NCBI RefSeq assembly: GCF_003660455.1
Contig: NZ_QZVR01000001.1
Location: forward strand, 372,001 to 436,000
Source: Nocardioides ferulae
GTDB taxonomy: Bacteria > Actinomycetota > Actinomycetes > Propionibacteriales > Nocardioidaceae
Length of the DNA stretch: 64,000 nt
Direction: 5' to 3'
Made by a program: the position numbers and the translations under genes. Shown piece after piece: positions 1 through 8,189 of the stretch. Numbering within the stretch: position 1 is the first letter of the stretch; each line of letters begins with the position of its first letter. The notes beneath the pieces are model-generated. The model saw nothing but the letters and a program-made list of their open reading frames with translations, was not told where the DNA came from and did no database searches.

Positions 1-1
1 G

Positions 2-1021
2 TTCGCGATCGTCGTGGCGTCACTGTCGGTGGCGATCCTCGCCCTCTTCGCGGTGCTGGCGGTGGCCAACGGCGCGATCGACTTCGGCAACCTGCTCGAC
101 ATCGAGCCCGAGGCCGGCAACAGCGACTTCCTGCCGTTCGGGTGGGAGGGCGTCCTCTACGCGCTGCCGTTCGCGATGTGGTTCTTCCTGGGCATCGAGG
201 AGCTGCCGCTGGCGGCGGAGGAGGCGCACGACCCGGCCAAGGACATCCCCCGGGCCGGGATCATCGGCCTGCTCACCCTGGTCGCGTGCGCGGCGCTGGT
301 GCTGTTCCTGAACCCGGCGGTGACCGGCTCCGCGGCGCTCGGTGCCGCGGACGAGCCGCTGCTGGACGGCTTCCGCTCGTTCCTCTCCGACGACTGGGCG
401 GCGGTGCTGTCGGCGTTCGCGCTGGTCGGCCTGCTCGCCAGCCTCCAGGGCATCATGTTCGCCTACGGCCGCAACATGTACTCGCTCTCCCGGGCCGGCT
501 ACTACCCGAAGTTCCTGTCGCTCACCGGATCCCGGCAGACGCCCTGGGTCTCCCTGGTGGCGGGTGCGGTGATCGGCTTCGTCGCGCTGATCCTGGTCGA
601 CCAGGTCGGCGGCTCGGCCGGCGACATCGTGCTGAACATCGCCGTGTGGGGCGCGGTGATCGCCTACATGCTGCAGATGGTCTCGTTCGTGCTGCTCCGG
701 CAGAAGTTCCCCAACGCGCTGCGGCCCTACCGCAGCCCGACCGGGGTGGCGGGGGCGGTGGTCGCCGGGGTGATCGCCGCGGTCACGTTCGTGGGCGTGC
801 TGCTCAACGAGACCTATCGGCCGGCGGTGGTCGCGATCGCTGTGGTGTACGCCGTGGGGCTGCTGCTGTTCGCCGTCGTCGGGCGGCACCACCTGGTGCT
901 CTCGCCGGAGGAGGAGTACGCCATGAGCGGAGGTCTCCATCGCGACCCCGCGGTGGAGCACTACGGCGCCGACCTGGAGGCCGAGCTGCCGCCGGAGGAC
1001 TTCACTCCCGAGGAGCGCTGA
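2..1021 (+). CDS. APC-family permease, ethanolamine permease-like (5' partial)
   Basis: The gene is open to the left edge, so the N-terminal half is missing; about 340 codons remain. The protein is an amino acid-polyamine-organocation superfamily transporter with at least seven hydrophobic segments in the visible part. The stretch around LPFAMWFFLGIEELPLAAEE (near residue 50 of the visible part) is the pattern I associate with ethanolamine permeases: an aromatic helix followed by a glutamate-rich loop and the sequence DPAKDIPRA. A later segment with GRNMYSLSRAGYYP is also typical of this group. It would import a small amine or amino acid across the cytoplasmic membrane. The next gene is on the same strand but 270 bp away. 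The family is secure; the exact substrate is inferred, and no ethanolamine ammonia-lyase gene is visible. Confidence 0.75.
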   Translation, partial: FAIVVASLSVAILALFAVLAVANGAIDFGNLLDIEPEAGNSDFLPFGWEGVLYALPFAMWFFLGIEELPLAAEEAHDPAKDIPRAGIIGLLTLVACAALVLFLNPAVTGSAALGAADEPLLDGFRSFLSDDWAAVLSAFALVGLLASLQGIMFAYGRNMYSLSRAGYYPKFLSLTGSRQTPWVSLVAGAVIGFVALILVDQVGGSAGDIVLNIAVWGAVIAYMLQMVSFVLLRQKFPNALRPYRSPTGVAGAVVAGVIAAVTFVGVLLNETYRPAVVAIAVVYAVGLLLFAVVGRHHLVLSPEEEYAMSGGLHRDPAVEHYGADLEAELPPEDFTPEER

Positions 1022-1026
1022 CGGGG

Positions 1027-1049
1027 CCGAGAATCGTGGCCGTTCTCGG
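1027..1049 (+). terminator. Candidate stem-loop after the permease
   Basis: A 7-bp perfect inverted repeat (CCGAGAA / TTCTCGG) with a 9-base loop starts 5 bases after the permease stop codon. There is no U-tract, as is usual in high-GC actinobacteria. It is a plausible but short terminator. Confidence 0.4.
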
Positions 1050-1088
1050 GCTCGTCTAAACCTGCCACAGGCAAAACTTTCCCGAAAG

Positions 1089-1107
1089 GTCTAGTCCACT
1101 ACTAGAC
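1089..1107. promoter_or_regulatory. Perfect 7-bp inverted repeat upstream of the surface protein gene
   Basis: GTCTAGT and ACTAGAC flank a 5-base centre, giving a perfect dyad in an unusually A/T-rich pocket within the 269-bp gap between the permease and the surface protein gene. It lies about 185 bp upstream of that start codon, which leaves room for a long leader. It could be an operator; no regulator can be assigned. Confidence 0.3.
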
Positions 1108-1290
1108 AGTCGTGCGGTTCTGTGACCTTCCCAGGTCAGCGGCGTTGTGCAGTGAGTCCCGTGCTCGGCGGTGGCTCTCGACGGGGGTCCGAGGGTCGTT
1201 GGGCCGGGACGGCCAGGTCCTCCTGGCGCACCACCTGGACACGAGCAGCCGACCGCCGGTGATCCCGGCCGATCCTTGGGAGTACACGAG

Positions 1291-2427
1291 ATGTCTCACA
1301 CGTCGCTGAAGCGCGCCCTTGCGACCTCCGCCGCAGCCGCCCTGACCGGGCTGGCCCTCGCTGCCGGCCCCGCGCTCGCCGACCCGGGCCAGGGTCACGG
1401 CAAGCCCGGCGACGGGAAGCCGCACCCGAGCCAGGGCAACCCGAACCCCGGGGAGGGGAAGCCCGACAAGCCTGGGAAGCCGGACAACCCCGGCCAGGGC
1501 AAGCCCGACAAGCCCGGTCAAGGGAACCCGAACCCGGGCCAGGGGAGCCCGAACCCCGGGCAGGGGGACCCGAACCCCGGCGGCCCGAAGCCCGGTCAGG
1601 GGAACCCGAACCCCGGCCAGGGGAGCCCGAACCCGGGCCAGGGGAGCCCGAACCCGGGTCAGGGGAACCCGAACCCCGGCAACCCGAACCCCGGCCAGGG
1701 CAACCCCGCACCGGGCGCGCCGCAGGGCTCGCCTCCCGGCAACAACGGCAGCGTGAAGATCGCCGGGCTCGGCGACCTCGACTCGATCCCGAACAACGTG
1801 CCGCACCCTGGCTGCACCTTCCAGGTCGAGTGGTACGGCTTCGACGAAGGCGACGACGTGGTCTCCACGGTGTCGTTCACCCCGCACGCGCCCACCTCCG
1901 ACGTCGGGCTCACCGTGGCCGGCGAGACCAGCGTGCCCGTGGGCGGCGACGCGGCGGGCGGGGGCACCGACCTCGACGGCCGCGAGGCCTACACGCTGAC
2001 CTTCGACGGCGAGCCGCACCCCAAGCAGGGCTACCACGTGAAGCTGGTGGTGAGCACTCCGCGTTCGCTGGGCAACGACACCAAGAGCAAGGTCTTCTGG
2101 GTCGAGCCGTGCGAGACCTCCGCGCCGGCGGACGAGCCCGGTGCCGAGCTGGAGCCGGGCGTCGAGCCCCAGGCGGGTCAGGGCGGGTCGGCCAGCAGTC
2201 AGAGCGCCGAGGTCCTGGGCACGCAGGCCGACGCTGAGGATGAGGCCGAGGATGCCTCCACTCAGGCGGCCGGGGTCGACGAGGTCGCGGTCCCGACGGC
2301 GGTGGACGCCGGGGACGACGGCTCGCTCCTCGGCGACATGGGCTCCCCGATGAGCCTGATGGCCCTGGGTCTCGGCCTCCTCGCGGCGCTCGCGCTCGCG
2401 CTGGGGCTGCGCCGCAACCGTGTCTGA
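1291..2427 (+). CDS. Secreted surface protein with Pro-Gly-Asn-Gln repeats and C-terminal anchor
   Basis: A 378-residue protein with a Sec signal peptide (about residues 1-30, ending ALA before DPGQ). Residues about 45-145 are a low-complexity region of seven-residue units of the type GSPNPGQ or GNPNPGQ. A compact domain of about 120 residues with two cysteines follows, then an acidic/Ala-Gly linker, one membrane segment and a short basic tail (RRNRV). The ATG has a GGGAG-like site upstream. No LPXTG motif is present, but VPTAVDAG lies about 20 residues before the membrane segment. The stop codon overlaps the start of a sortase gene by 8 bp, so translation is probably coupled and this is the likely sortase substrate. 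The function beyond a wall or surface role is unknown. Confidence 0.8.
   Translation: MSHTSLKRALATSAAAALTGLALAAGPALADPGQGHGKPGDGKPHPSQGNPNPGEGKPDKPGKPDNPGQGKPDKPGQGNPNPGQGSPNPGQGDPNPGGPKPGQGNPNPGQGSPNPGQGSPNPGQGNPNPGNPNPGQGNPAPGAPQGSPPGNNGSVKIAGLGDLDSIPNNVPHPGCTFQVEWYGFDEGDDVVSTVSFTPHAPTSDVGLTVAGETSVPVGGDAAGGGTDLDGREAYTLTFDGEPHPKQGYHVKLVVSTPRSLGNDTKSKVFWVEPCETSAPADEPGAELEPGVEPQAGQGGSASSQSAEVLGTQADAEDEAEDASTQAAGVDEVAVPTAVDAGDDGSLLGDMGSPMSLMALGLGLLAALALALGLRRNRV
1426..1710 (+). repeat. Tandem 21-bp coding repeat (seven-residue G-x-P-N-P-G-Q units)
   Basis: Degenerate 21-bp units encoding GNPNPGQ/GSPNPGQ alternate with KPDKPGQ-like variants at the start of the array. Several neighbouring units differ only at synonymous third positions, which fits expansion by slippage or recombination under selection on the peptide. 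Confidence 0.85.
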
Positions 2428-3070
2428 CCCCACCGCGCAGGCGCACGGCGGCCGTCGACTCCGGTCGGTGGCCGCCGTGGCGCTTGCGGCGGTGCTCGCC
2501 AGCGGCGCGGTCTGGGTCGCACAGGCGCCCGACGGCGCGGCCCGCAGCGCCGACGGGGGAGCAGGCAGGCCCGCGGGGATGGCGACGAAGCCGACGGTCG
2601 GCACCACCGCGAAGCCGGTCCGGGCTCCCCGGGTGCCCGGGGCTCCGGAGCGCGTACGCATCCCCGCTCTGGGGGTCGACGCGCCGATCCTGCCGGTGAG
2701 GGCTCCCGACCGGACCCTGGTCCCACCGGCCGACCCGATGCGGCTGGGCTGGTGGGCCGACGGGGCCCGGCCCGGGGAGCGACGCGGCAGCGTGCTGGTC
2801 ACCGGTCACACGGTGCACGACGGTGACGGTGCCCTCGACGACCTGGAGACGCTGCGCAGCGGCGAGCGTGTCTCGGTGCGCACCGATGCCGGCACGGTGC
2901 CCTACGTCGTACGCCGGGTGGAGATCTACACCAAGGGCGGGCTCGCCCGGCACGCCGAGCGGTTGTTCAGCCAGGACGTGGCCGGCCGGTTGGTGCTGAT
3001 CACCTGCGAGGACTGGGACGGCAGCCGCTACCTCAGCAACGTGGTCGTCACCGCGAGGCCGGTGCGCTGA
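2420..3070 (+). CDS. Class F-like sortase
   Basis: A 216-residue membrane-anchored transpeptidase. It has a basic N-terminus, one membrane segment (about residues 17-36), a Pro/Ala-rich linker, then the sortase beta-barrel. The catalytic triad is visible: His130 in TGHTVH, Cys196 in LITCED and Arg203 in GSRYLSN. The short single-domain layout with TGHTVH and a WWADGARPGE segment fits actinobacterial class F or E sortases. The GTG start at 2420 lies inside the end of the preceding surface protein gene (8-bp overlap), so the two form an operon. The 3' end overlaps a convergent membrane protein gene by 23 bp. The enzyme should join its partner's sorting signal to the cell wall, but that partner has no standard LPXTG. 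Confidence 0.88.
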   Translation: MSDPTAQAHGGRRLRSVAAVALAAVLASGAVWVAQAPDGAARSADGGAGRPAGMATKPTVGTTAKPVRAPRVPGAPERVRIPALGVDAPILPVRAPDRTLVPPADPMRLGWWADGARPGERRGSVLVTGHTVHDGDGALDDLETLRSGERVSVRTDAGTVPYVVRRVEIYTKGGLARHAERLFSQDVAGRLVLITCEDWDGSRYLSNVVVTARPVR

Positions 3071-3698
3071 CGCCCGCGGCGGCCGGGTCCTCCGGCGCCG
3101 GCGTACGCCGTCGGAGCGAGGCCACGACCAGGCCGGCCGCCAGCGCGCCGAGTGTGCCCAGCGCCTCGTCGGCGAGGGTGTCTTCGTAGGCGGTGTCGAG
3201 TTCGGTCCCGTGCCGGATGAACGTGAACCACTCGCCCAGCTCCCAGCCGATGGCGAGGACGGCCCCCAGTCCTGTCACGAGCGTGACCAGGGCCCAGTCG
3301 GGCCGCACCCTCGTGCCGAGCAGCAGGCCGAGGCCGGCGCAGAGCAGCGCCCAGTTGGCGAAGTGGTTGAGGTCGTCCCACCAGACGACCGCGTCGTAGA
3401 GGTCGAGGCTGTTGCCGGTCACGTCGACGAGGAACGGCGCCATGACCAGGGCGAACGCACCCCACGGGGGAGCGTCGCGACGGGGCCGGCGCCGGTTGGC
3501 CAGCCACCAGCAGGTCGGCGCGGTCAGCATCAGCAACGGGTAGGCGATCAGCCGGGCGCCGAACGCCTTGTCGGCGAAGCGGTCGATGCCAGGCACGTAC
3601 TCGGCGACCAGCAGCTGGCCGACCGTGAGCAGCAGCACGAGGGCGGGCACCAGCCAGGGCACCTGCCGGGATGCGGGGCGTCGGGTCACGGGGCGCAT
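3048..3698 (-). CDS. DUF2238/YjdF-like integral membrane protein
   Basis: A 216-residue protein with about six hydrophobic helices. The segment around DLYDAVVWWDDLNHFANWAL and the following GWELGEWFTF are typical of the DUF2238 (YjdF) family, whose biochemical role is not established. The ATG at 3698 is chosen because it precedes the first hydrophobic helix after a short basic N-terminus (MRPVTRRP). The 3' end overlaps the convergent sortase gene. There is no evident functional link with its neighbours. Confidence 0.75.
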   Translation of the reverse strand: MRPVTRRPASRQVPWLVPALVLLLTVGQLLVAEYVPGIDRFADKAFGARLIAYPLLMLTAPTCWWLANRRRPRRDAPPWGAFALVMAPFLVDVTGNSLDLYDAVVWWDDLNHFANWALLCAGLGLLLGTRVRPDWALVTLVTGLGAVLAIGWELGEWFTFIRHGTELDTAYEDTLADEALGTLGALAAGLVVASLRRRTPAPEDPAAAGVSAPASR

Positions 3699-3816
3699 GC
3701 TGTCAGACTTCGTGCCGGCGGGTCCGGAATAATCCGGACCATGGTCCGGTTCTGTCGGTGTCCGGCCCAGGCAGGGGCCGAGGCAGTGAGCAGAGACCAG
3801 AGAGGGAGAGCCCGCC

Positions 3817-4965
3817 ATGCAGATCGGCATCTTCAGCGTCGGCGACGTCACCACCGACCCCACCACCGGGCGGACGCCGACCGAGCACGAGCGGATCAAG
3901 GCCACGGTCGCGATCGCCAAGAAGGCCGAAGAGGTCGGGCTCGACGTGTTCGCCACCGGGGAGCACCACAACCCGCCGTTCATCTCGTCCAACCCGACCG
4001 CGACGCTGGCCTACATCGGCGCGCAGACCGAGCGGATCATCCTCTCCACGGCCACCACGCTGATCACCACCACCGACCCGGTGCTGATCGCCGAGGACTA
4101 CGCCAAGATCCAGCACCTCACCGACGGCCGCGTCGACCTGATGATGGGCCGCGGCAACACCGGTCCGGTCTACCCCTGGTTCGGCAAGGACATCCGTCAG
4201 GGCATCAACTTGGCCATCGAGAACTACGCGCTGCTGCACCGCCTCTGGCGCGAGGACGTCGTCGACTGGCAGGGCCGGTTCCGCACGCCGCTGCAGGGCT
4301 ACACCTCGACGCCGCGTCCGCTCGACGGCGTACCGCCGTTCGTCTGGCACGGCTCGATCCGCAGCCCCGAGATCGCCGAACAGGCGGCGTACTACGGCGA
4401 CGGGTTCTTCCACAACCACATCTTCTGGCCGGCCTCGCACACCCAGCAGATGGTCGAGCTCTACCGGCGCCGGTTCGAGCACTACGGCCACGGCCCGGCC
4501 GACACCGCGATCGTCGGCCTGGGCGGGCAGTTCTTCATGCGGCGCAACAGCCAGGACGCCTGGAACGAGTTCCGGCCCTACTTCGACAACGCCCCGGTCT
4601 ACGGGCACGGCCCGTCGCTCGAGGACTTCACCGAGGCCACGCCACTGACCGTCGGGTCGCCGCAGCAGGTGCTCGAGCGCACGCTGTCGTTCCGCGACTA
4701 CGTCGGCCACTACCAGCGCCAGCTGTTCCTGATCGACCACGCGGGCCTGCCCCTGAAGACCGTGCTGGAGCAGCTCGACCTGCTCGGAGAGATCCTGCCC
4801 GCGATGCGGGCGGGGTTCGCCGAGGGCCGGCCGGCGCACGTGCCGGACGCCCCGACGCACGGCTCGCTCGCGGCCGCCGCCGGCGGCGCCGTGGACTCCA
4901 CCGTCTACGCCCCCGCCGACGCCGCGACCGGCCACCGGGCCGAGGACGCCGAGGTGACCGCGTGA
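3817..4965 (+). CDS. LLM-class flavin-dependent monooxygenase, CE1758 family
   Basis: A 382-residue protein of the luciferase-like TIM-barrel fold, which uses reduced FMN and oxygen. Visible features are the N-terminal MQIGIFSVGDV strand, EHHNPPF near residue 50, and MMGRGNTGPVYPWFG near residue 110, all typical of the LLM flavin monooxygenase group paired with an FMN reductase (CE1758-type). The start has a GAGAGGGAG ribosome site. The last codons overlap the GTG of the reductase gene (GTGA), which indicates coupled translation of a two-component oxygenase. The substrate is unknown. Confidence 0.85.
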   Translation: MQIGIFSVGDVTTDPTTGRTPTEHERIKATVAIAKKAEEVGLDVFATGEHHNPPFISSNPTATLAYIGAQTERIILSTATTLITTTDPVLIAEDYAKIQHLTDGRVDLMMGRGNTGPVYPWFGKDIRQGINLAIENYALLHRLWREDVVDWQGRFRTPLQGYTSTPRPLDGVPPFVWHGSIRSPEIAEQAAYYGDGFFHNHIFWPASHTQQMVELYRRRFEHYGHGPADTAIVGLGGQFFMRRNSQDAWNEFRPYFDNAPVYGHGPSLEDFTEATPLTVGSPQQVLERTLSFRDYVGHYQRQLFLIDHAGLPLKTVLEQLDLLGEILPAMRAGFAEGRPAHVPDAPTHGSLAAAAGGAVDSTVYAPADAATGHRAEDAEVTA

Positions 4966-5618
4966 CCCGGCAGGTCGTGGTGGTCTCGGCCGGGCTGAGT
5001 GTCCCGTCGTCGACTCGGCTGCTGGCCGACCGGCTCTCGGCTGCGGTCGTCGAGGCGTTCGACGCCCGTGGTGAGCAGGTCGAGGTGCGGCTCGTCGAGC
5101 TGCGCGACCTGGCGCACCAGCTCACCGACCACCTGCTCACCGGCTTCGCACCGCTGGAGCTCGACGAGGTGCTCGACGCCGTCCGCCGCGCCGACGCGGT
5201 GGTGGCGGTGACGCCGGTCTTCTCGGCCTCGTACAGCGGCCTGTTCAAGACGTTCTTCGACGTGCTCGAGCCGGGCGCGCTCGAGGGCACGCCGGTTCTG
5301 GTCGCCGCGACGGCCGGCACCGCCCGGCACTCGCTGGTGCTCGACCACGCGCTGCGGCCGCTGTTCTCCTACCTCCACGCGGTCGTGCTGCCGACCGGCG
5401 TCTTCGCCGCCACCGACGACTTCGGCGCGGGCGGCGACGGCGGGCTGGGGGAGCGGATCGCGCGCGCGGCCGCCGAGCTGGCCGCACTGGTCGTCGGCCC
5501 GGCCGCCGGTCGCGGCGAGCAGCCCGCGGCGGTGCGCCCCCGGCGTACCACCGAGCAGGAGTTCGCCGAGCCCACGCCGTTCGAGGAGCTGCTGCGCGAG
5601 GCGTCCGGCGGCAACTGA
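4962..5618 (+). CDS. NAD(P)H-dependent FMN reductase, CE1759 family (LLM partner)
   Basis: A 218-residue flavodoxin-fold protein. The N-terminal VVVSAGLSVPSSTR matches the phosphate-binding loop of NADPH-dependent FMN reductases, and TPVFSASYSGLFKTFFDV near residue 85 is the flavin-contact segment. It should supply reduced FMN to the monooxygenase encoded just upstream. The GTG start overlaps the upstream stop by four bases. This gene pair is a known arrangement in actinobacteria. Confidence 0.87.
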   Translation: MTRQVVVVSAGLSVPSSTRLLADRLSAAVVEAFDARGEQVEVRLVELRDLAHQLTDHLLTGFAPLELDEVLDAVRRADAVVAVTPVFSASYSGLFKTFFDVLEPGALEGTPVLVAATAGTARHSLVLDHALRPLFSYLHAVVLPTGVFAATDDFGAGGDGGLGERIARAAAELAALVVGPAAGRGEQPAAVRPRRTTEQEFAEPTPFEELLREASGGN

Positions 5619-5625
5619 GCCCTCC

Positions 5626-5796
5626 GCTGGTCGAGCCGGCCCGGTGGTCGAGCCTGCCGAGACCCGGTGGTCGAGCGGCCCCGGTGGTCGAGCCTGCCGA
5701 GACTCGGTGGTCGAGCGCCCCCGGTGGTTGAGCCTGCCGAGACCCGGCCGTCCGCGGTGGTCGAGCCGGCCCGGTGGTCGAGCTTGCCGAGACCCC
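5626..5796. repeat. Intergenic tandem repeat array, GGTGGTCGAGCCTGCCGAGACC type
   Basis: Four near-identical 22-bp units start at 5643, 5683, 5723 and 5773. Between them are shorter GGTGGTCGAG half-units, giving a period of 40 bp for the first three. A partial unit starts at 5626, eight bases after the FMN reductase stop. Unit differences are single bases (CTG/TTG, ACC/ACT). No open frame with a plausible product is needed to explain it. Such units are, to my knowledge, scattered through Nocardioides-like genomes. The array fills most of the gap before the DUF222-HNH gene. Confidence 0.9.
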
Positions 5797-5899
5797 CGCA
5801 TTGCGCCCCTGTTGTGCACATTCGACGACCACACAACATCGTCCACAGGCGCACACCTGTTCGAACCCGGCTGTCGGTGGTCGCCTCTAACGTAGTGCC

Positions 5900-7171
5900 A
5901 TGACGACAACCAGCACCCGGGAGCATCCGCTCCGGGCATGCGCCACCGCGATCACCCAGGCGCTGGCCGACGTCGTCGACCTCGACCCCACCTGGCTGCC
6001 CGTCGACACCAAAGCCAACCTCCTCCTCGACCTCCACCGCGCCCACGAACAACTCGGTGCCCTCAAGGCCCGCGTCATCGCCGCCTCCGGTGACCTCGCC
6101 GAGGACCGCGGCGCCCGGTCGGTGGCCTCCTGGCTGGCGGTCGAGACCCGCGACGAGGCCGCCTGCTGCGCGGCCGAGGAGAAGCTCGCCAAGACCCTCG
6201 ACCGCAAGTACCCCACCCTGGCCGCCGCCTGGGCCACCGGTGGCGTGAACCGCAACCAGGTCACCGTGATCGCCCGAGCCCTCGACGAACTACCGCGGCG
6301 GCTGGGCGCCGAGGTCATCGGGGCCGCGGAGGCCGAGCTGGTCAGGTTGGCCGGCTTCCACAACCCCCGCGACCTGCGGATCCTGGGCCGCCGGATCCTC
6401 GAGGTCGTCGCCCCCGAGGTCGCCGACGACGAAGAACGCAAACGCCTCGAAGACGAAGAACGCCACGCGCGAGCCAAGACCCGGCTGGTGTTCAAGCCCC
6501 TCGGTGACGGCCGCACACGCATCGTCGCCGACATCCCCGACGCCATCGCCGCGATCTTCAAGAGCGCGCTGCACGCCCACACCAGCCCCCGCCGCGACAA
6601 CCACGCCGAAGTCGTCGACGGACTACCCCGGCTCGACCCCGACACCGGCGAACGGATCCCCCACGACCAGCTGCTGGGGCTCGCCTTCTGCGCCCTCGTG
6701 GAGCACATCCCCACCGACAGGCTCCCCACCCAAGGCCGGACCCCGGTCAAGATCGTCGCCGCCATCGACCACGACAAACTGCGTCACGACCTCGGCGCCG
6801 CGGGCTTGTCGACCGGCGACCAGATCTCCATCAGCCAGCTCCGCCGCCTTGCCTGCGAACACAGCCTCCTGCCCGCAGTGCTGGACGGCGAGTCCCAGGT
6901 CCTCGACCTGGGCCGCAGCCAGCGGCTCTTCACCGGCCCGCAGCGGATCGCGATGGGCCTGGTCCACCACCAATGCCAAGCACGCGGCTGCACCGTCCCC
7001 GCCGCCTGGTGCGAAGCCCACCACAAGAACCCCTGGGCCCAAGGCGGCAACACCGACCTCGCCGACGGAGCCCTCCTCTGCCCCTGGCACCACCACCGCG
7101 CCCACGGCCGCGACTACGACCAGGCCTGGGCACCCGACGGCACCGTCACCTTCACCCGACTCCGCAGATGA
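5900..7171 (+). CDS. DUF222 / HNH endonuclease-domain protein (13E12 repeat family)
   Basis: A 423-residue protein. Residues about 30-300 are the alpha-helical DUF222 region, with a charged Lys/Glu/Arg-rich helix near residues 175-195. The C-terminus carries an HNH nuclease motif: CTVPAAWCEAHHKNPWAQGG (paired Cys and His-His), then DGALLCPWHHHRAHG. This is the multi-copy actinobacterial 13E12-type family, whose biological role is unresolved. The ATG follows a short leader with no strong ribosome site. It sits directly after an intergenic repeat array, and such genes often appear several times per genome, so a mobile or recombination-associated origin is possible. Confidence 0.88.
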   Translation: MTTTSTREHPLRACATAITQALADVVDLDPTWLPVDTKANLLLDLHRAHEQLGALKARVIAASGDLAEDRGARSVASWLAVETRDEAACCAAEEKLAKTLDRKYPTLAAAWATGGVNRNQVTVIARALDELPRRLGAEVIGAAEAELVRLAGFHNPRDLRILGRRILEVVAPEVADDEERKRLEDEERHARAKTRLVFKPLGDGRTRIVADIPDAIAAIFKSALHAHTSPRRDNHAEVVDGLPRLDPDTGERIPHDQLLGLAFCALVEHIPTDRLPTQGRTPVKIVAAIDHDKLRHDLGAAGLSTGDQISISQLRRLACEHSLLPAVLDGESQVLDLGRSQRLFTGPQRIAMGLVHHQCQARGCTVPAAWCEAHHKNPWAQGGNTDLADGALLCPWHHHRAHGRDYDQAWAPDGTVTFTRLRR

Positions 7172-7425
7172 TTCGACCTGCCACTCCGCCCCATTCCGCG
7201 TCCGCATGGCTTGCCACCCGGAGGCCATCTTCGCGACCCTTCGTCGCGCCCGCCCAATGGTGGCGGTCACGCACCGTGAGTGCTTCGGCGCCTGCTGATG
7301 GGCGATGTGACCGCACAGCAGGAGTCGAGGACGTCCGACTGGACCTAGCCCAAGCGGGCATACGAGATCAGCGCCCCATTGACAGCCGGGCCCTAGTCCG
7401 ACCGGCTGAACGCGATACTGGGGTT

Positions 7426-8124
7426 ATGGCCCACGGTCAGTCGTCGGCAGATGAGCCCTGCGTGTCGTTGGTCCCGCTCTTCGCGGGGCTGACGCGGGAG
7501 CAGCAGGCAGATGTGGCGACCCTCGCCCGCCCGGTGACCGTGGGAGTCGGCGAGACTTTCGTCCGGGCCGGGGCGCGGCGGGCGCCCCTGTTCGTGGTGC
7601 ACTCGGGGATGGTGAAGCTCTCTCGCACGACCCCTGACGGCAGGAGCACGACCTTGCAGGTCCTCGGCCCGGGCGAGGTGGGTGGGGAGACGTGGCTCAT
7701 CACCGGCGAGCGGCCCGAGAACGACGTGGTTGCCCTGGAGGATGCGCGGATGTGCGTCTTCGAGCCGGCTGCGCTGGAGACCATCGTCAGAGAGTTCCCG
7801 AGCGTCGGGATCGCCCTGTTGCGGTCACTGGCGCTCCGGCTGCATTCCGCTGAGCGGATGCTCACGGCCAGGACCCTCGCCGACGTGGGCGCGCGACTGG
7901 CGGCCTACCTCCTGGACTGCCCCACCACTGGGCGCGCTCGTGGCGCCGCGACAGCGCACCTGCCGATGGCAAAGAAGGACATCGCGACCTTCCTCGGAAC
8001 CTCGCCCGAGACCGTCAGTCGGCGACTCAAAGCCTTCGAGCACGAGGGCCTCATCCGGGTGCGCGGTATGGACGTCGACATTCGGGATCCAGTCGGACTC
8101 GACCTGCGTGCTCGCGGCGCTTGA
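7426..8124 (+). CDS. Crp/Fnr-family transcription regulator
   Basis: A 232-residue protein with an N-terminal cyclic-nucleotide-type beta-roll (about residues 12-125, with GEVGGETWLITGE), a dimer helix, and a C-terminal winged helix. The recognition helix reads SPETVSRRLKAFE, which contains the E-x-x-S-R pattern that in FNR reads TTGAT-type half-sites. Three cysteines are present (Cys12 and two later ones), too few and too scattered for a normal FNR iron-sulfur cluster, so the signal is unknown. A matching TTGAC-N4-GTCAA palindrome overlaps its own stop codon, immediately upstream of the DUF6448 gene. It probably controls that gene and the S26 peptidase, and is their likely dedicated regulator. 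Confidence 0.88.
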   Translation: MAHGQSSADEPCVSLVPLFAGLTREQQADVATLARPVTVGVGETFVRAGARRAPLFVVHSGMVKLSRTTPDGRSTTLQVLGPGEVGGETWLITGERPENDVVALEDARMCVFEPAALETIVREFPSVGIALLRSLALRLHSAERMLTARTLADVGARLAAYLLDCPTTGRARGAATAHLPMAKKDIATFLGTSPETVSRRLKAFEHEGLIRVRGMDVDIRDPVGLDLRARGA

Positions 8125-8134
8125 CGCACGTCAA
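8121..8134. promoter_or_regulatory. FNR-type operator upstream of the DUF6448 gene
   Basis: TTGACGCACGTCAA is a perfect 6+2+6 dyad matching the Crp/Fnr pattern TTGAY-N4-RTCAA. Its centre is at 8127.5. A TACCTT hexamer at 8157-8162 could be a -10 element, which puts the start of transcription near 8169 and the operator near -41.5, the usual position for a class II activator. It overlaps the stop codon of the Crp/Fnr gene. Confidence 0.65.
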
Positions 8135-8189
8135 GGCGGCGCGGCGGTCCTCCTCCTACCTTCGAACTACCACTGATCGAGGAGGAACC

